Shown: positions 15,301 to 26,934 of the stretch, piece by piece
How the letters are laid out: each line of letters starts with the position of its first letter
Position numbering within the stretch: position 1 is the first letter of the stretch
From: Litoditis marina
Taxonomy: Eukaryota > Nematoda > Chromadorea > Rhabditida > Rhabditidae
NCBI GenBank assembly: GCA_964036275.1
Contig: OZ038438.1
Location: forward strand, 4,408,978-4,472,977
Length of the DNA stretch: 64,000 bases
Direction: 5' to 3'
Notes under the pieces: model-generated
Seen by the model: only the letters and a program-made list of their open reading frames with translations
Database searches by the model: none
What the model was told of the DNA's origin: nothing
Program-made: the position numbers and the translations under genes

Positions 15301-16644
15301 TTGTAGTTTGGTATTGCAATACTGTATCTCGAATTTAGCCAAAAATAGACCGGAACCCAACTGCAAAAAGCTTTGAAAATTATGGTCTTGACTACCTGCT
15401 CTCCTCAGTGTAACTTATTTCACTATAGTGTCAAAAAACGAGCAAAAACACGTACTAAACATTGTTTGGGTATATTCGCAACACATTCACTTAGTTATGT
15501 ATTACTGAGGCCCCATTCATCTGCACACTAAACAACCTCCAACTATTGGAATTCTATGTGGAAAAGTCATCAGAAAGACAACCTACAGTAAGCTTTGTGT
15601 ACATTCTACGGCTATCCTATACCTCGCCACTTTTTCCATATTTCTCTTAGCCACGCGTCATAAGAAAGGGTCATCAGTGGTCGCATCTCAATGTTCGAGG
15701 TCAAGTCCTCTCTTGGTCATCAAATAAATGCCGACTTGTCACAACTAGCTAGTAAACACGGGAACAAACTACAAACTCGAGCATGAAGTCAGTTGGAAGA
15801 AATAGAGAAACACAATATTCAGAATGTTGCGGGTAGACTATTGGAAAGAGAGCGCAAGTTGAGGAAAAGTAAGCAAAATCAGCACAGAATGAACAAACGC
15901 TGTACGAAAGGGGACAAGATAAATTATGTTGGAACGTGAAGTAGAGATAAAGTATGATATTTGCTTAACAGGTCAAATTTGGGGATTATGCAAAAAATGA
16001 AAAAGTCAAGATAGAAAAGGCTGTGAACAAAACCGGAGCATGAACAGAAATGAAAAGAAACTCATGAGAACTGTAAGAGCCAGAGCACACGACAACACGA
16101 GGAATATGGAACATGGAGGCGAAAGTCGTATTAAAAAGGAGTGAGTCATGAAAAAGTGAACGTTGTCCATGAAACTGTTGAGAAATAAGATTGGCTTGGA
16201 AATCGCATTCAAATGAGGCAGATTCATTGGTACCAGATGAGGTCAAATTTAGTGACACCAATGTAAACATAAACAAAGGCGCGCCCAAATAGATGTTGCC
16301 AATCGAGAGTAGAACATACTGGGCGCAACAAATTTGAGTTTAATGAAGTTATTAAAATGAGTAAAGAATAAAAGTAAAGTAAAATTTACCAGTGCTTCGC
16401 CGGTGAGCACTTCGATAAGGTGACAGAGCAAAACTCCATCTTTGATGTCTTCGTAGAGGTCTTCAACTCGACCAGAAGAGCTGTGCTAAACGAAAAGAAC
16501 AATCAACAAAAGTAATGAAAAATAGAAAGAAAACAGAATGAATAGCAAACGAATATAGCAGACAAGAGAATACGAAATGGACCTCTTCTAGATGATAGTT
16601 GATCCATTTGGTGAAAGTGTTCTTCTGCACTCGCTCATCCTCGT
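394..16644 (-). CDS. Nesprin-1/ANC-1-like giant actin-binding protein, N-terminal part (partial, continues past the left edge)
   Basis: Nesprins tether nuclei to actin through a KASH tail in the outer nuclear membrane; only the actin-binding end lies here. Exons read on the minus strand: 16583-16644, 16390-16485, 11792-11968, 10171-10415, 9694-9768, 9192-9306, 8509-8685, 8148-8257, 7538-7727, 6053-6106, 5604-5779, 5192-5319, 4741-4932, 4131-4261, 2169-2282, 1731-1901, 1209-1406, 394-837. Phases agree throughout, giving about 950 residues. CH1 begins VQKNTFTKWINYHLEE and includes DIADGNPRIVLGLIWQIILHF. A Ser/Pro/Thr-rich linker follows. CH2 includes KDGVVFNALVHRWRPDVIDM and DKPDKRSIITYVSQF. 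The nesprin-like linker plus RENLEHAFDMAHRHLGI favours nesprin over dystrophin, spectrin or plakin. The rod then starts with spectrin-type helices such as KWDSIRLQLEAAASREERNL. The first recognised exon starts in mid-codon, so at least one upstream coding exon is missing. The intron 11969-16389 is 4.4 kb. Confidence 0.9.
4440..4690 (+). repeat. Dispersed repeat copy 1 (related to 46555-46735)
   Basis: This intronic stretch of the nesprin gene shares ordered blocks with 46555-46735: ACCGTTGTGGACACCGTAC, then CTGCG...GA(T/A)CTACACACTC, then a block with TTGCTGTCTT or its variant. Both copies are on the plus strand and lie in introns. No coding capacity is seen, so it is probably an old non-autonomous element. 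Confidence 0.45.
9370..9452. repeat. Short inverted-repeat element with GTAGTTTGATC / GAACTACAAACACA ends
   Basis: The left end reads TTGTAGTTTGATC (from about 9377) and the right end TTTGAACTACAAACACA (about 9429-9446). The two ends are near reverse complements, about 80 bp apart. Related copies lie at 23461-23545, and single ends at about 7818, 8863, 15300, 19526 and 29225. The element lies in a nesprin intron. Confidence 0.45.
11969..16389. other. Large nesprin intron between the first two CH1 parts and the rest
   Basis: This 4.4 kb stretch separates the exon ending in LIEVLTGEAL from the exon starting PVNRARVSKR. Apart from the candidate peptide ORF at 12844-13020 and one copy of the GTAGTTTG motif near 15300, I see no coding signal. 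ORFs seen in it are short and have no recognisable domain. Confidence 0.7.
12844..13020 (+). CDS. Candidate small secreted peptide gene inside a nesprin intron, opposite strand
   Basis: A 58-codon ORF starts MKAFFCAILSVVACYVLTIN, which looks like a signal peptide (one Lys, then a hydrophobic core). A plausible cleavage site after the sequence INA would leave a roughly 32-residue His- and aromatic-containing peptide ending in WGGIATLQGD. An in-frame ATG also exists at 12763, but the 12844 start gives the best signal peptide. A TATAAAT box lies at 12736-12742, about 108 bases upstream, which fits a transcription start near 12765. I see no clear poly(A) signal and no homologue that I recognise. 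The ORF could be chance, because such an open frame is short enough to occur by accident in AT-rich DNA. Confidence 0.25.
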   Translation: MKAFFCAILSVVACYVLTINLQLINARFGAHTHTFLNTYVHRVMKWFNWGGIATLQGD

Positions 16645-19600
16645 CTGAAAATAACACAGCTATAGCACAGATTCTGTAGAGTCCAAGTTGTTCTACGAGT
16701 TAACTAATTTCAGGTGACTACTCATCAAATAACTGACTAGGTACGGTATAAACTACAACGTCCAGTTTGCTTTTGGCGAATCTTGAAAAAAATGTTCCAT
16801 CGGAGCTTCAAACTATGCCCTCAGGTATTTGGTTTACTGTCCACACATTTTGTTTGCTGTCACATATTGAGCTGGTTCTAAGTTAGAGACAGCTACTCTA
16901 GGGGGTTGCGGCTGTCTTTTCACACAAATTCGGTGTCAACTGAGAGCTGTGGCTGTATGGAATCGAACGACTGTCAAATTGTGCAAGCTGAACCAACTTC
17001 TGGATGTTTTGAAGCACACACAACACGGTCGAGCCGGCGGGGACCTCGACATATAGACGACTGCCCTCTGTGCCTGACTACGCGACGGCAGAGCGCAGAC
17101 CGCCAGACACGATTCGGAATACATTCATGCACCCCCAACCCATTCATAGCCGCAACCGAGGAAACAGAGTGACAAATATGTGGACAACAACCAGTTATGG
17201 CGTCTCATAATCCCTGCAGCTCGCCGCCAGCTGAGAGATGTGAGCTGCAGCAGCTCCGAGCGCGACCCCGAACTTGATTAGCTCATATATAACCATGAAA
17301 CACCGGGAGATTTGGAGAATTTCGTGTGTTGTTCACTTTTGAGCACTCTCGATTACCAACGTTACTTTTTGAAAGTCATGTAGAGATTATTCGTGTTTAT
17401 GGTGGGAAATAACATACAGTAACCCACGCTCAACTCAATAGACATCCAATAAATTGACAGGAGAAAATGCCAGAACAACAATTCAGATATTTTCAAACCA
17501 GAAGGTTAGGACTAATTCTCATGTTGTTTTAACCAGAGGGAAAATGTGCTGCGGGTGGAAGAAGTATGGCGGTGGCTGTCAGAAACAATTTTTAGGAACT
17601 GACGGTATTGAGACCAACCGCTTTGTGCAAATCGCAGTCCAAATAGAGGCATGGCGAGATGTTACAGAATGTGTGTGAGGAGCGCTCGCGTAGAGCTGTT
17701 CAGCTCCCTTTCTTCGAATAAATGATGCGTGGTCGAATCTGTAAAAACAAAACAAGACATTGGCATGAAGAGCAATCGATGCCGGCAAAAAGAGCAATAA
17801 CTATGTGAGCTGAAACAACAAGGCGAGGCGCACGACAACAATCTACGAATTCGAGCTCGAATCACATTTGCAGCAGAGGATTAGCGTCTGAACGTTGAAC
17901 CCAAGATCGTTTCCAGGGTTCTTACTCAATCCTGATGCCGTTTTGGTACCAAAAATGGTTTCTGGTTTCAACCAACGCAAATTTAACGAAAAACGAGCTG
18001 GGTATGGAAAAATGAATTTATGGCACACCTCCGGGATAAGTTTACACTCAAGAGCCTGTGATGTTTTCATATCATCATCAATTCAACGTAGGCCGTGTTA
18101 TGTGTCTCGCTTTCTTGGGAGAATGCATGCAGTTTTCGTACCGTTCACAAAACGTACAGTTTAGTAGATATATTCGTGTGAGTAAACGCAGTTCTAATAC
18201 AGTATGAATGTCGGCTTGTCAGTCAGTGTCGCTGACAGTCACGTCTTGGATGGCTCGAAATGTTTTTGTCCGGTTCAGTGTAGACTGAGTCTATGTTTTC
18301 AATAGTTAGCGGTCTTTAGAAAAACGGCAAACTGTCCTTGTCAATTACATTACCGCGTTTAACAAAATCAAAAAAAAACCGTATCCCGAAGGGAATGTCA
18401 AAGTAAAGTTGACAAAAACTACAACAATGATTGATGAGGAGCAGAGAAAACGTTGCAAATGACACACAAATGCCGAGCGAAGCCGGTAATGTAAGTAGTG
18501 CGGTTGGAATCGAAATCTGGTATACAAACAACTCGGTGCGCAACCATAGCGCTTATCCTTGGTGAAATCTACGCTAAAGTACACAAAATGCATTGCAAAA
18601 CAGCAAAAACACGGTAAGTTGCAGATGTGCGGCTCATTTTTGCTTCGATGTGTATTCATCAGTTTTATTTCAGCTCAGATTGGAAGGGCAACACTTTGAA
18701 TTTCGTACAAGTTGGTTTTGTACCATCATTACAGCATGCAACAACAAGCTCCATGAAACCACGTTTTTCTTTTCGAAATGAATCAGAGAATTCAGCTGGC
18801 GAAAGCTCACGAAGGCAGGACAGGAACTATACAGATAAGCATATTTTAGTAATCCAAAGAAAATAGATCAAACCAGACAGGGATTGTTAGAAATTGACAG
18901 TTACTGTCAAATCGTTTCTCATTTTCATGGACAGAGGTGTCAATTTCAATAAAACATCTGCCTCTTTCAAGAAGGTAAACATTACAAACAACCGAAAACA
19001 TTGGTTAGACACTACACCCAGACAATCGAGGACGACTCAGGCATGAGTTCGTTTAAATACATAACAAATGAAAACCAGGACCCCTAAGGAGTAGAGCGGC
19101 CATACACTACCTACAAACAGGAGGAACATACAGTTGTTCAATTGCGGTTCGTGCCGTCTGGTCGAGAGATCAACGAGACATACACAAACCATCCACCACA
19201 ACTTGAATTGTCAAGATTACTGATTATCTAATTGTCGAGATTACTGATTATGTATTGAATTCCATGATTATAAAAATACACTTCTACAGGCATGGTCAGT
19301 TGAGCATATACTATACATAGCACAATAGTGATACCAACCATGCTTTCAGTTGACATTCCGCGTTCACTAAGCAAAATTGTTTTTATCTTATTTCGCATCA
19401 ATAGTCAACATAACCCGAATTTAGAATGGGTGTCTCGTTCACTGTTTTTCAATGAGTGGAAATCTGCGTAGCTTGCGCCTGATACATTCCGTACCTCACG
19501 ACATTTAATCAATGAGCAACGGGATCAAACTATACAAACACAGCTAGGTAAGACAACATATACCTTATAGGCTTGCTTTGGAATAAGCGGACCATATACT

Positions 19601-22262
19601 AATAATATAAAACGAGAGTTAGAAACGAAGAGACAGGCTGGCACGCTATTTCATGAAAAGGTTGTAAATAAAAAATTTGCAAGGCTACCTACTTGATTGT
19701 AAGGAACCACCGAAGTGTTTCAACTGTTCATTCTACTATTTTTTGCAGAACTCGTGAAACAATATCTTATTCGATCCTCTATAATTACGTATTTTCCCAG
19801 CGTTTATTATTGCTAATTATAAGAAATTGGTTTCTGCCGGGATTCGAATCAGCATGAGGAATACAAACGAACACATAACACAACCGACTACGAATTATAC
19901 AGAATCTATAATGGGAGATTGTGCACATTCCAGAGAATTACATGAATTGTATAACAGAAGAATGATAACTGGTAAACAAGTAGATAGCAATATCGAATAA
20001 ACTGAACACATATGTGGGAGCGACACCTTTTCGGCAGTATTACTAACCAACTAAACTTTTTAATAATGTTTAGTATTCATTTCCGGCGGATGACTCATGA
20101 CATTGCAAACGGCGAGTATTATTTCAATGTGTTGCTTTCGATACTATATTTTTGAAATTCAATAAGAATTGACCGATCTTAACTTCACTCATGTATTGAC
20201 TTACAACTTGACCTTTTGGTGGGCCATGGAATGTGTGGAGTTCTTTTTAGTCAGCTCGTGAATTAGGTGAAAGTCTGGAACATTATAGGCCAACGATGAA
20301 TTCACAGCTGCGATTCTATTTCTCCAAAGAAAAAGATGAAATTCTTAATGGTTTTCAAGAAATTCAACGATAGTTTGTATTGGGTGTAGAGTCCGAATTC
20401 GCCCCGTGTTGCAAAACCCATTATTTTTTCAAGCACACGCATCCGAACAGTTGCTTGAGTGTCTTTTGATATGAACACTTCATTACGAAACTTGCACTTC
20501 ACTTGCAACGAAATCATACAGAAACTTAGCGAATCTATCACATTGAAAACACTGAACTGAGAGTTTTGACAAGTATATGAGCCTGCAGTAATAAAATTAA
20601 AGAAACTGACGTTGTTCGAAGAGTGTGAAAAATAGAATACGTGATTCAAATGAAGATAATGAAATATTAATGTTGCGTTTATTGTTTACTTTGCTTTGCA
20701 GTGGGGGGTGAATTGTGGGTGATTGCGAGCCAAAACACCATATCTAGAAGCCATTTAACTTTATCAGCAGTTGAAGAAAGACAGGCGTGGTAATTTCATC
20801 AGAGTCAGAGGGTGTGAAGGAATGTTTTTATTGTAGAATGATGACTTATGAAGATTATGTCTTTCAAGAATGCATGATGTTATAACAAATGGAAACTCTT
20901 GTATTTTTTTTTCATTCCAACAATAGTTTGATGGTACATGACAGTAAGTATAGCCAGTGGTAAATATATTAGTAATTGATCAAATTCATTTAAAAGAGAG
21001 TCTAGTGTAAATAGGTTTGACTTTCATAGTTTTGTAGTATGTTTCCCTCGCAGACTCTTACACAAAGAATTATCAAACTTTTATTAAATTTCGAAGAAGA
21101 AAAACAAATATGAAAACTATTCAATGTCTGAAAACAGTCATTGTAGAGTTGAGAAAGTGTACTGTGACTGAATATGGTTCGTCGAAACGCACAATACGTT
21201 TGGAAAGATTCAAAACTGTCAAAAACTATCGAAAAGCTAATTGTAGATAGAGAGTGTGGCCGATTTCACTGCAGAAAAAGTTGAGAACACTGCGAGTGCG
21301 TGGTGAAGGTCATTCATTCATGTAATAATCAGGATCAGCAGTTAGCATGTCGGAGAGAAGATGTCTGTTTCATGTATGTATACCCCTTTACAGTCTGGTC
21401 TCGAAACTTCCATCAAAATTTGAACATATCGTGTTTTTAGAAAATTTGTAGAATTTGGTATAGTGTTCCTATCTCTGTCCTTCCTGCCACCTAATATGAG
21501 AATATGTTTTCCAAAAAGACTGAGCATTCATTACAAAAGGGTATTCGAATCGTCATTCGCATACTGTAAAGGGTAATGAATAGGTGAAACGGAGTATGAT
21601 ATACCGCGCCTATTGTGCAACGATCAGTTGCAATGAAACTTTGATAAACCATTCGATGATATCAGAAAATCATAAGAAACCGGAACTATATATGGTACAA
21701 TCACGTAAAGTGTGCATAAACGTTGCGATTATGCACTGCTAAACACTATGGCTGATGTTTTTGCACGTTCATGTAGTCCAACAGCAGTATTATAATTTTT
21801 TCAATTTTGCAGAAGCAAGCAGAAAGCAATTTTAACTGCTGCGCGACAAGGATAAACCATGGTAATATTAGGAAACTAAGAGGGTTCTCAACAATAGATT
21901 GCAGGGATTTGTAAGTGATATGCAATACTTTTTTCCCGACACTCATGGAGCGCAATCTGTCAGATCGATTAAATTCAACCCCGAATTGGCGCGAAATTCA
22001 ACAAAGGCATCGCCGACCAAACTTGTGAGGACAAGGCTGTGCAGATTGGCGGAATCGCTCCACAGAAAATGCTTTTTCTAGCCAACACCATCGCGAAATA
22101 AAATTTTATTTTAAACTAAGTTCTAATCGTATGTAGAGTGTAGGTCAAATGGTCACGGAAAAGTAGTGGAAGGGGTGAGGATGCAAAAACGTACTGATGT
22201 TCATTTCGGTTATATGAGATAGTTCCATTAACCTCTAGTATGCGAGCTACGTAGACTTCGTT
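16645..22262. other. Gene-poor region upstream of the recognised nesprin exons
   Basis: I find no exon with a recognisable protein family here. The first coding exon of the nesprin-like gene should lie here or further right, but I could not identify it. A GC-richer patch at about 17000-17290 is the only obvious compositional change. A 115-codon open frame at 20302-20649 (minus) has no recognisable domain and is left out. Confidence 0.6.
17180..17295 (-). promoter_or_regulatory. Possible promoter for the nesprin-like gene (TATA-like box plus E-box)
   Basis: Read on the minus strand, TTATATAT (about 17285-17292) is followed about 50-60 bases downstream by a GC-rich patch with a CAGCTG E-box (17228-17233) and several near-matches. 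It lies roughly 600 bp upstream of the first recognised CH1 exon. The sequence shows only the motifs; promoter function is inference. Confidence 0.2.
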
Positions 22263-22478
22263 TCATTCCCACTGAGACTCATGGGCATCGTGTTATAATT
22301 TTCAGAGAATTATTTCTTAGAGAAAATATCAGTATTCCGAAGTTTTTTTATTCATGTTTTCTTATAAAACTGAACTGGTTGTTCAGTTGAGTTTTTCAAT
22401 TTTTTTTCAAAACTTCAAAGTGGTGAGAGATAGCCGGAAATTTGTATTGGCACGCTGCCAAGTCTCAGTGGGAATGAC
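22263..22478. mobile_element. MITE-like inverted-repeat element, family A copy 1
   Basis: The left end is CATTCCCACTGAGACTCATG and the right end is GCCAAGTCTCAGTGGGAATG, giving about 20 bp terminal inverted repeats around a 216 bp AT-rich body with no ORF. Related copies are at 25227-25441, 27906-28070 (left half) and 40045-40160 (right half). Confidence 0.6.
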
Positions 22479-22518
22479 CAGAAATATACTAAGACACGAT
22501 CCTCAAACTTATCGGAAA

Positions 22519-22526
22519 AGGGAGAG

Positions 22527-22560
<34 letters not shown>

Positions 22561-22566
22561 AAGAGG
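22519..22566. repeat. (GA)n microsatellite, slightly interrupted
   Basis: A purine run made of GA dinucleotides with one AA interruption, ending in AAGAGGGGGA. It lies just right of the family A element. Confidence 0.9.
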
Positions 22567-23460
22567 GGGAGATAGCAGAACGTATTCCGAGGGTATTCGC
22601 ATTCAGTTGTGTTATCGAGTGAAAGACACGATTACTCGAGATGTTCTTGAGATGCGCAAACAATGGTCTGATTTCATTCTCCCCACGTTGATTGAGTATC
22701 ACATTTCTCAGAGAATTACTTTCAAAAACAATTTCAGGAAACCAAACAATCAAGTTTGATGTGAGCTACGTTGGAAAATCGTTAGAAACAAAAAAATGTC
22801 TACTCTTCAAGCTTTCAAACTTTGTTTTCTCTACTTGAATATGTTGTTTGTTTCACCCACTTATATACCTCTACAATAATGTGCTCACACTTCGAGGTCA
22901 AAGTTTGGTATGTTGACGGTTTCAGATTTTCTCCATATTTTGGCAGTGTCTTCTGCGATTTTACTACTACGAACTCTAGAAGTTTAAAACACAATTAACG
23001 GATCATTTATCAGAAAAACCTTCTGAATGTATGACGAATTACTGTAGAAGTACATCGATCGGTGATACAGAGAATACTGTGCTTATAAAATCAGTTGGCA
23101 CACAATAGAACTAACGAATTGAAAGCCACAAGAACATAATCTAGACAGTAACGGCACAATATTTGTGATAGCGTTTGTCGGCAAAGTTTTTGTTGGGCAC
23201 ACGCCTAATCTATCGAGAACCGGTCGTCATCTATTCAAAGCTCCACGGGATCCATTTCCAGAAGGTCAGTGAATGGCGAAAACGATGCCATAACCGGTAT
23301 CAGAACGGAAAACACAACAAACACGGAGGTCTGAGAGGGCTTTATACGAGTAGTAAACTCAGAAAACCGTGCACTTCATCTCTGGACATTCTCGAATCAT
23401 GATCTATTTCACACACTTCACTTGACTATGAATTTGCCTACTCAAAACAGCGATATTAGG

Positions 23461-23545
23461 AACTGTAGTTTGATCCTCGCAGATAGACCACAATGCAAAA
23501 GGTGACTGAAAAGCAGTGGGTTCAAACTACAAACACAGCGGGAGG
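23461..23545. repeat. Second GTAGTTTGATC / CAAACTACAAACACAGC inverted-repeat copy
   Basis: AACTGTAGTTTGATC opens the unit and TTCAAACTACAAACACAGC closes it. These match the arrangement at 9370-9452, which supports a dispersed roughly 80 bp hairpin family. Confidence 0.45.
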
Positions 23546-24396
23546 AGACAAAATATACTGTAGAGGCTTACTTCCTAATGAACTTCTCCTAGCTCTATTG
23601 TCTGACTTGTCATTCAACTATTTGCTCAACTCAACAAAACAACTCAGAGACGCCACCATTCATGCTACTTGAAACAGGGTGCCTGTCAGTTTTGAGAAGT
23701 TGTTCGCAACTAGATGAATCGGAAAAAAGTTTCAAAGACACTGTTCTGCCGCGAACCAAGTGACATTCTATGCTGAATCGATTACTGATTGCTCCAGGAT
23801 AGTTCTAGTGAGATATTACAACGTGAGTTCCATTCAATTTCAATGTAGATTGAAAAAAATAATTTTGGTTTCGGTAAGCCTGAACAGAAGGAATGTTATC
23901 TCTGTCAGCGATGGCCACAAATAACAAAATGGATTTTTATCCCCGATTTCTCTCAAATTCATTTAGTTATAAAACTTTCTCATTAACCATCTGACTACCG
24001 TTTCTCCATTCAGTAATTTATGAAGGTTCTTTTTGTGCGTGCTAGCAATTAGTCAATAAACAACAGTTTGTGCTTAATTTTTGATATTGAATGTTTCGTG
24101 AAGATCCGGCTGGTTGGACTAGGCAGCAGAGGCAGGACAATGAACTCTCATCAATGATTTTATATTAATAACAAAACTGCTATTCAAAGTGAACTTAGAG
24201 AACGGAGGTCTCAAACTAACGTGAAATTATGTTTTTGAGAAAATGATAAGATGTGCTGTTTGGACGCAACTTTTCAAGTACTATAATATTGACAAAATCA
24301 GTCCATGGAATGTTTACGTTTCCACTAGTGTTCAAAAATTGATACCAGCTGCTGCTGAATTGGCATTTTTGCCCACTTTTCGAAACGTCTTGCTGC

Positions 24397-24665
24397 GAAA
24401 CATTGGCGCCAATTAGAAAACACAAAAAGAGAGAGCACTCAGGTCAATGAAGGTGCAGACATCTGTGTCTCTCTGATCTGCACACTGTCTCGTCAAGGCC
24501 GTTACAAAAGTGGCTCGCTACTTGGCAAGGCGTTGTCTGAGTTGCTCAGAAACATTGGCGTCAATTTTCTTAGAAAACTACAAAAGCGAGAGAGCACGCA
24601 GGTCAATGAGGCTGCAGACAGCCTGCATACTCTCTTGCCGAGGCAGCTACCGGCTTGCTAATTTA
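24397..24665 (+). repeat. Imperfect tandem duplication, period about 152 bp
   Basis: The block beginning GAAACATTGGCGCCAATT (24397) recurs at about 24549 as GAAACATTGGCGTCAATT. Each is followed by an AGAGAGCAC(T/G)CAGGTCAATGA block, a GCAGAC block and a GTCAAGGC/CGAGGC block. The open frame running through it (24510-24776) is best explained by the duplication, not by a gene. Confidence 0.7.
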
Positions 24666-24994
24666 AAGGTGAGGAGTTCTCTGAGTGCAAGATATTGTGC
24701 AAGTCGAATGTATTATAACTTGAAACGTGTAATCTATGATAACGTGCAACAAAGAAGTGCACATTTGCTATCGTGAGTGTTCGAAACACTTTTAATAGAA
24801 AAGTGGAGAGCGTAAAATAAGAAAATCTGCCGCATGGTTTGCTCGTGGTCTAATATGGAAATGGGAGGGGGTGAGTGGTTGAGACGAATGTTGCGCAGAG
24901 GAAATGGTTGGCCAAAAGGCCGTAAAAACGCACACATCTGGGAACCGGGCACGAAAACATTACCGTATGCAGCTCTTTGTCCGGCCGCGCCACA

Positions 24995-25200
24995 TGCAAA
25001 ACAACACTCTTTCAGACAGAATGCTATGCAGACATGCTAGCAGAAATGGTCTCGCAGATATTCGACTAGTAAAGATAGAGGTTAGCAGAGAACAGTATTT
25101 TAAGGAGTTAACCTTTGAAACATCGCGCAAATTTCAAACAAAAACATTCTTGTCAGACAGAGTGCCGTGCCGACATGTTGGGCAGAAAATGTTTCATAAT
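24995..25200 (+). repeat. Degenerate tandem duplication, about 145-150 bp apart
   Basis: ATGCAAAACAACACTCTTTC followed by AGACAGAATGC...GACATGCTAGCAGAAAT resembles CAAAAACATTCTTGTCAGAC followed by AGAGTGCCGTGCCGACATGTT...GCAGAAAAT. No coding function is seen. Confidence 0.45.
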
Positions 25201-25226
25201 TTGTTTTGCGTCGTGTAGATAAGATA

Positions 25227-25441
25227 TAGTTCCAATCATTCTCACTGAGACCTCGGACACATGCCAATATATTTTCCAGGCTTTTTACCATGATATTGTT
25301 TTCCAAAACCAACTTTTTTTCTGAGAGGCAGTTAACCTTGGGTACAGTGCATTGAAATTATTCTCATATAACCTATTTTTCTATGAAATATATTCATTTC
25401 AAGGTTCATTGGCACTGTTTCAAACTCTCAATGGGAATAGA
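25227..25441. mobile_element. MITE-like inverted-repeat element, family A copy 2
   Basis: The left end CATTCTCACTGAGACC and the right end AACTCTCAATGGGAATAG are diverged versions of the ends at 22263-22478, and the spacing is again about 215 bp. The matching length supports one transposed unit over coincidence. Confidence 0.55.
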
Positions 25442-25642
25442 GAGATCTATATATGTGTTTCTCCCTCAGAAAATGCTACGATTTCAGTGAGCGGAATATT
25501 GATACCAAGAAACACACGAAAATAACAGAAAAAATCATGCAGCAGTGCAAAAACTGGCAAACCAAATCCAGAATAACGCTTTTCCATAGGTTTCCGTAGA
25601 GTCACCGATTCAGGTACCGAGTTCCACAGTGTTTGACACACA

Positions 25643-25793
25643 GCACTGTAAAATGAAAACTGGCGTTTTACTGCAGTAGCGACACCGGACTACTACCGTT
25701 TTACGAATAGAGTTACTACAGTAATGTCACCAGTAAACCGGTAGTAGTACGGTGTCGTTATTACAGTAAATTGGCAGTTTCATTTTAGTAAAA
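25643..25793. mobile_element. Long palindromic (foldback) element
   Basis: Two arms of about 60 bp are near reverse complements. The left arm carries AAAATGAAAACTGG, then GTTTTACTGCAGTAGCGACA, then CGGACTACTACCG. The right arm carries CGGTAGTAGTACGGTGTCG, TTACAGTAAA, and GGCAGTTTCATTTTAGTA. The central spacer is about 30 bp. There is no ORF. It would fold into a hairpin as single strand. Confidence 0.7.
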
Positions 25794-26644
25794 CGGCAGA
25801 GCTTATTGTTAAAAAAATTTAAATAACACGTTTTATGGTATCTCTAGTACCTAGTACTGAACCCTGTGCATTTTCTAGAAAAGTTGAGAAGGACATTGGA
25901 AAACAGGGAAAGTCTTCTAGTAGGTTCAGGTGTTGAAAAAAAAGTACTCAATTTCTCACTGCTACTACTTTCAAAAACCATTTCAGCAGATGCAACCGTT
26001 GAACTTCTATTGAAAAAAAAATTGTACTCAGTATGTCTGAGAAAACCGCAAACATAATTGAAAGTAACAGGAAAACGTGAAATAGCTTTGTATAAAAGGT
26101 CGGCGGAGTTCTCGGGAATCCCTTCTACGGAAGAAAATCCGGAAATCTCTCGCTTTGTGTTGCCCCAGAAGTGATGGATCCAACAGTGGTTCCGGGTCAA
26201 ATGGTGTCTCCAGCACCCACGACAGGTATAGAGACATTCCTACCGAGTCTCCAACAGAAAGATTACCGAACTTCAGGTCCGTTCTAACTACGTAAATGCT
26301 ATCGGAGAGAATAGAAAATTTGGCGTTCGATTATGCGTTTATATAACAAAAAATGTGCGAACTCATTTTCGACAAACTTCAGTTTGTGTTGAGAAATTGA
26401 GAAACATCCGTTGGGAAATGCGAAAGGGTACTGTAGGAGTCTCAGTAGGAATGATGGAGGACTATATATCTCACGCCTTCTCTGCCACTCACGACTGATT
26501 TCTTCTTTTCATGTGATTGCTCCCAGGTTACCTGTCCATTGAGTTAGTATAGTTGTATAGTCGTCGCCAACGGAAAGGCGGGAGGGTAGTGTATATTTCA
26601 CTTTCCGCTGTGTACGCAAGCACGTCTTCGATTCGATTTTTATG

Positions 26645-26682
26645 AGGCAGTTACTATTACTATTACTATTACTATTAGTCTT
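26645..26682. repeat. Short (ACT/ATT)n microsatellite
   Basis: About five repeats of a TTACTA unit, with a further (TTA)n run at about 26828-26841. Confidence 0.85.
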
Positions 26683-26857
26683 TCAGTAATTTTTTATTAG
26701 CTTTGTAATGTTTTATGTCCAAATTTTGTGTTGGTATATTCTCTTTTCTTTTTCCCCTTTTCCTTGAGTTCATATAATTAGATAGTTTTTTGATTGAAGT
26801 CTGTTCTGAAACATATGAACGAATGAATTATTATTATTATTCCAATTTGCCAGTTAT

Positions 26858-26934
26858 GTGCACTATGAGCGCAGTGGTTAGCGCCCTGCTACGAATAATT
26901 TGGTCGCAGGTTCGATTCCGGCGAGAGACAGAAA
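26858..26934 (+). repeat. tRNA-like unit, probable SINE head or tRNA pseudogene
   Basis: GAGCGCAGTGGTTAGCGC forms a perfect D-arm and an A-box-like sequence. About 30 bases later GGTTCGATTCC (26909-26919) is a perfect B box inside a mostly paired T-arm. The anticodon stem and acceptor stem do not pair, so it is not a working tRNA. It could supply a pol III promoter for a SINE. Confidence 0.6.

Noticed and set aside
16936..17124. 62-codon minus-strand ORF starting MYSESCLAV upstream of the CH1 exon, as the missing first nesprin exon
   Set aside because: No donor in the phase needed to join the 16583-16644 exon, and no similarity to nesprin N-termini.
19845..19865. tRNA T-arm-like CCGGGATTCGAATC
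   Set aside because: No D-arm or A box upstream; AT-rich surroundings do not fold as a tRNA.
20302..20649. 115-codon minus-strand ORF in the gene-poor region
   Set aside because: No recognisable domain, no convincing splice or promoter context; residue composition fits chance AT-rich sequence.
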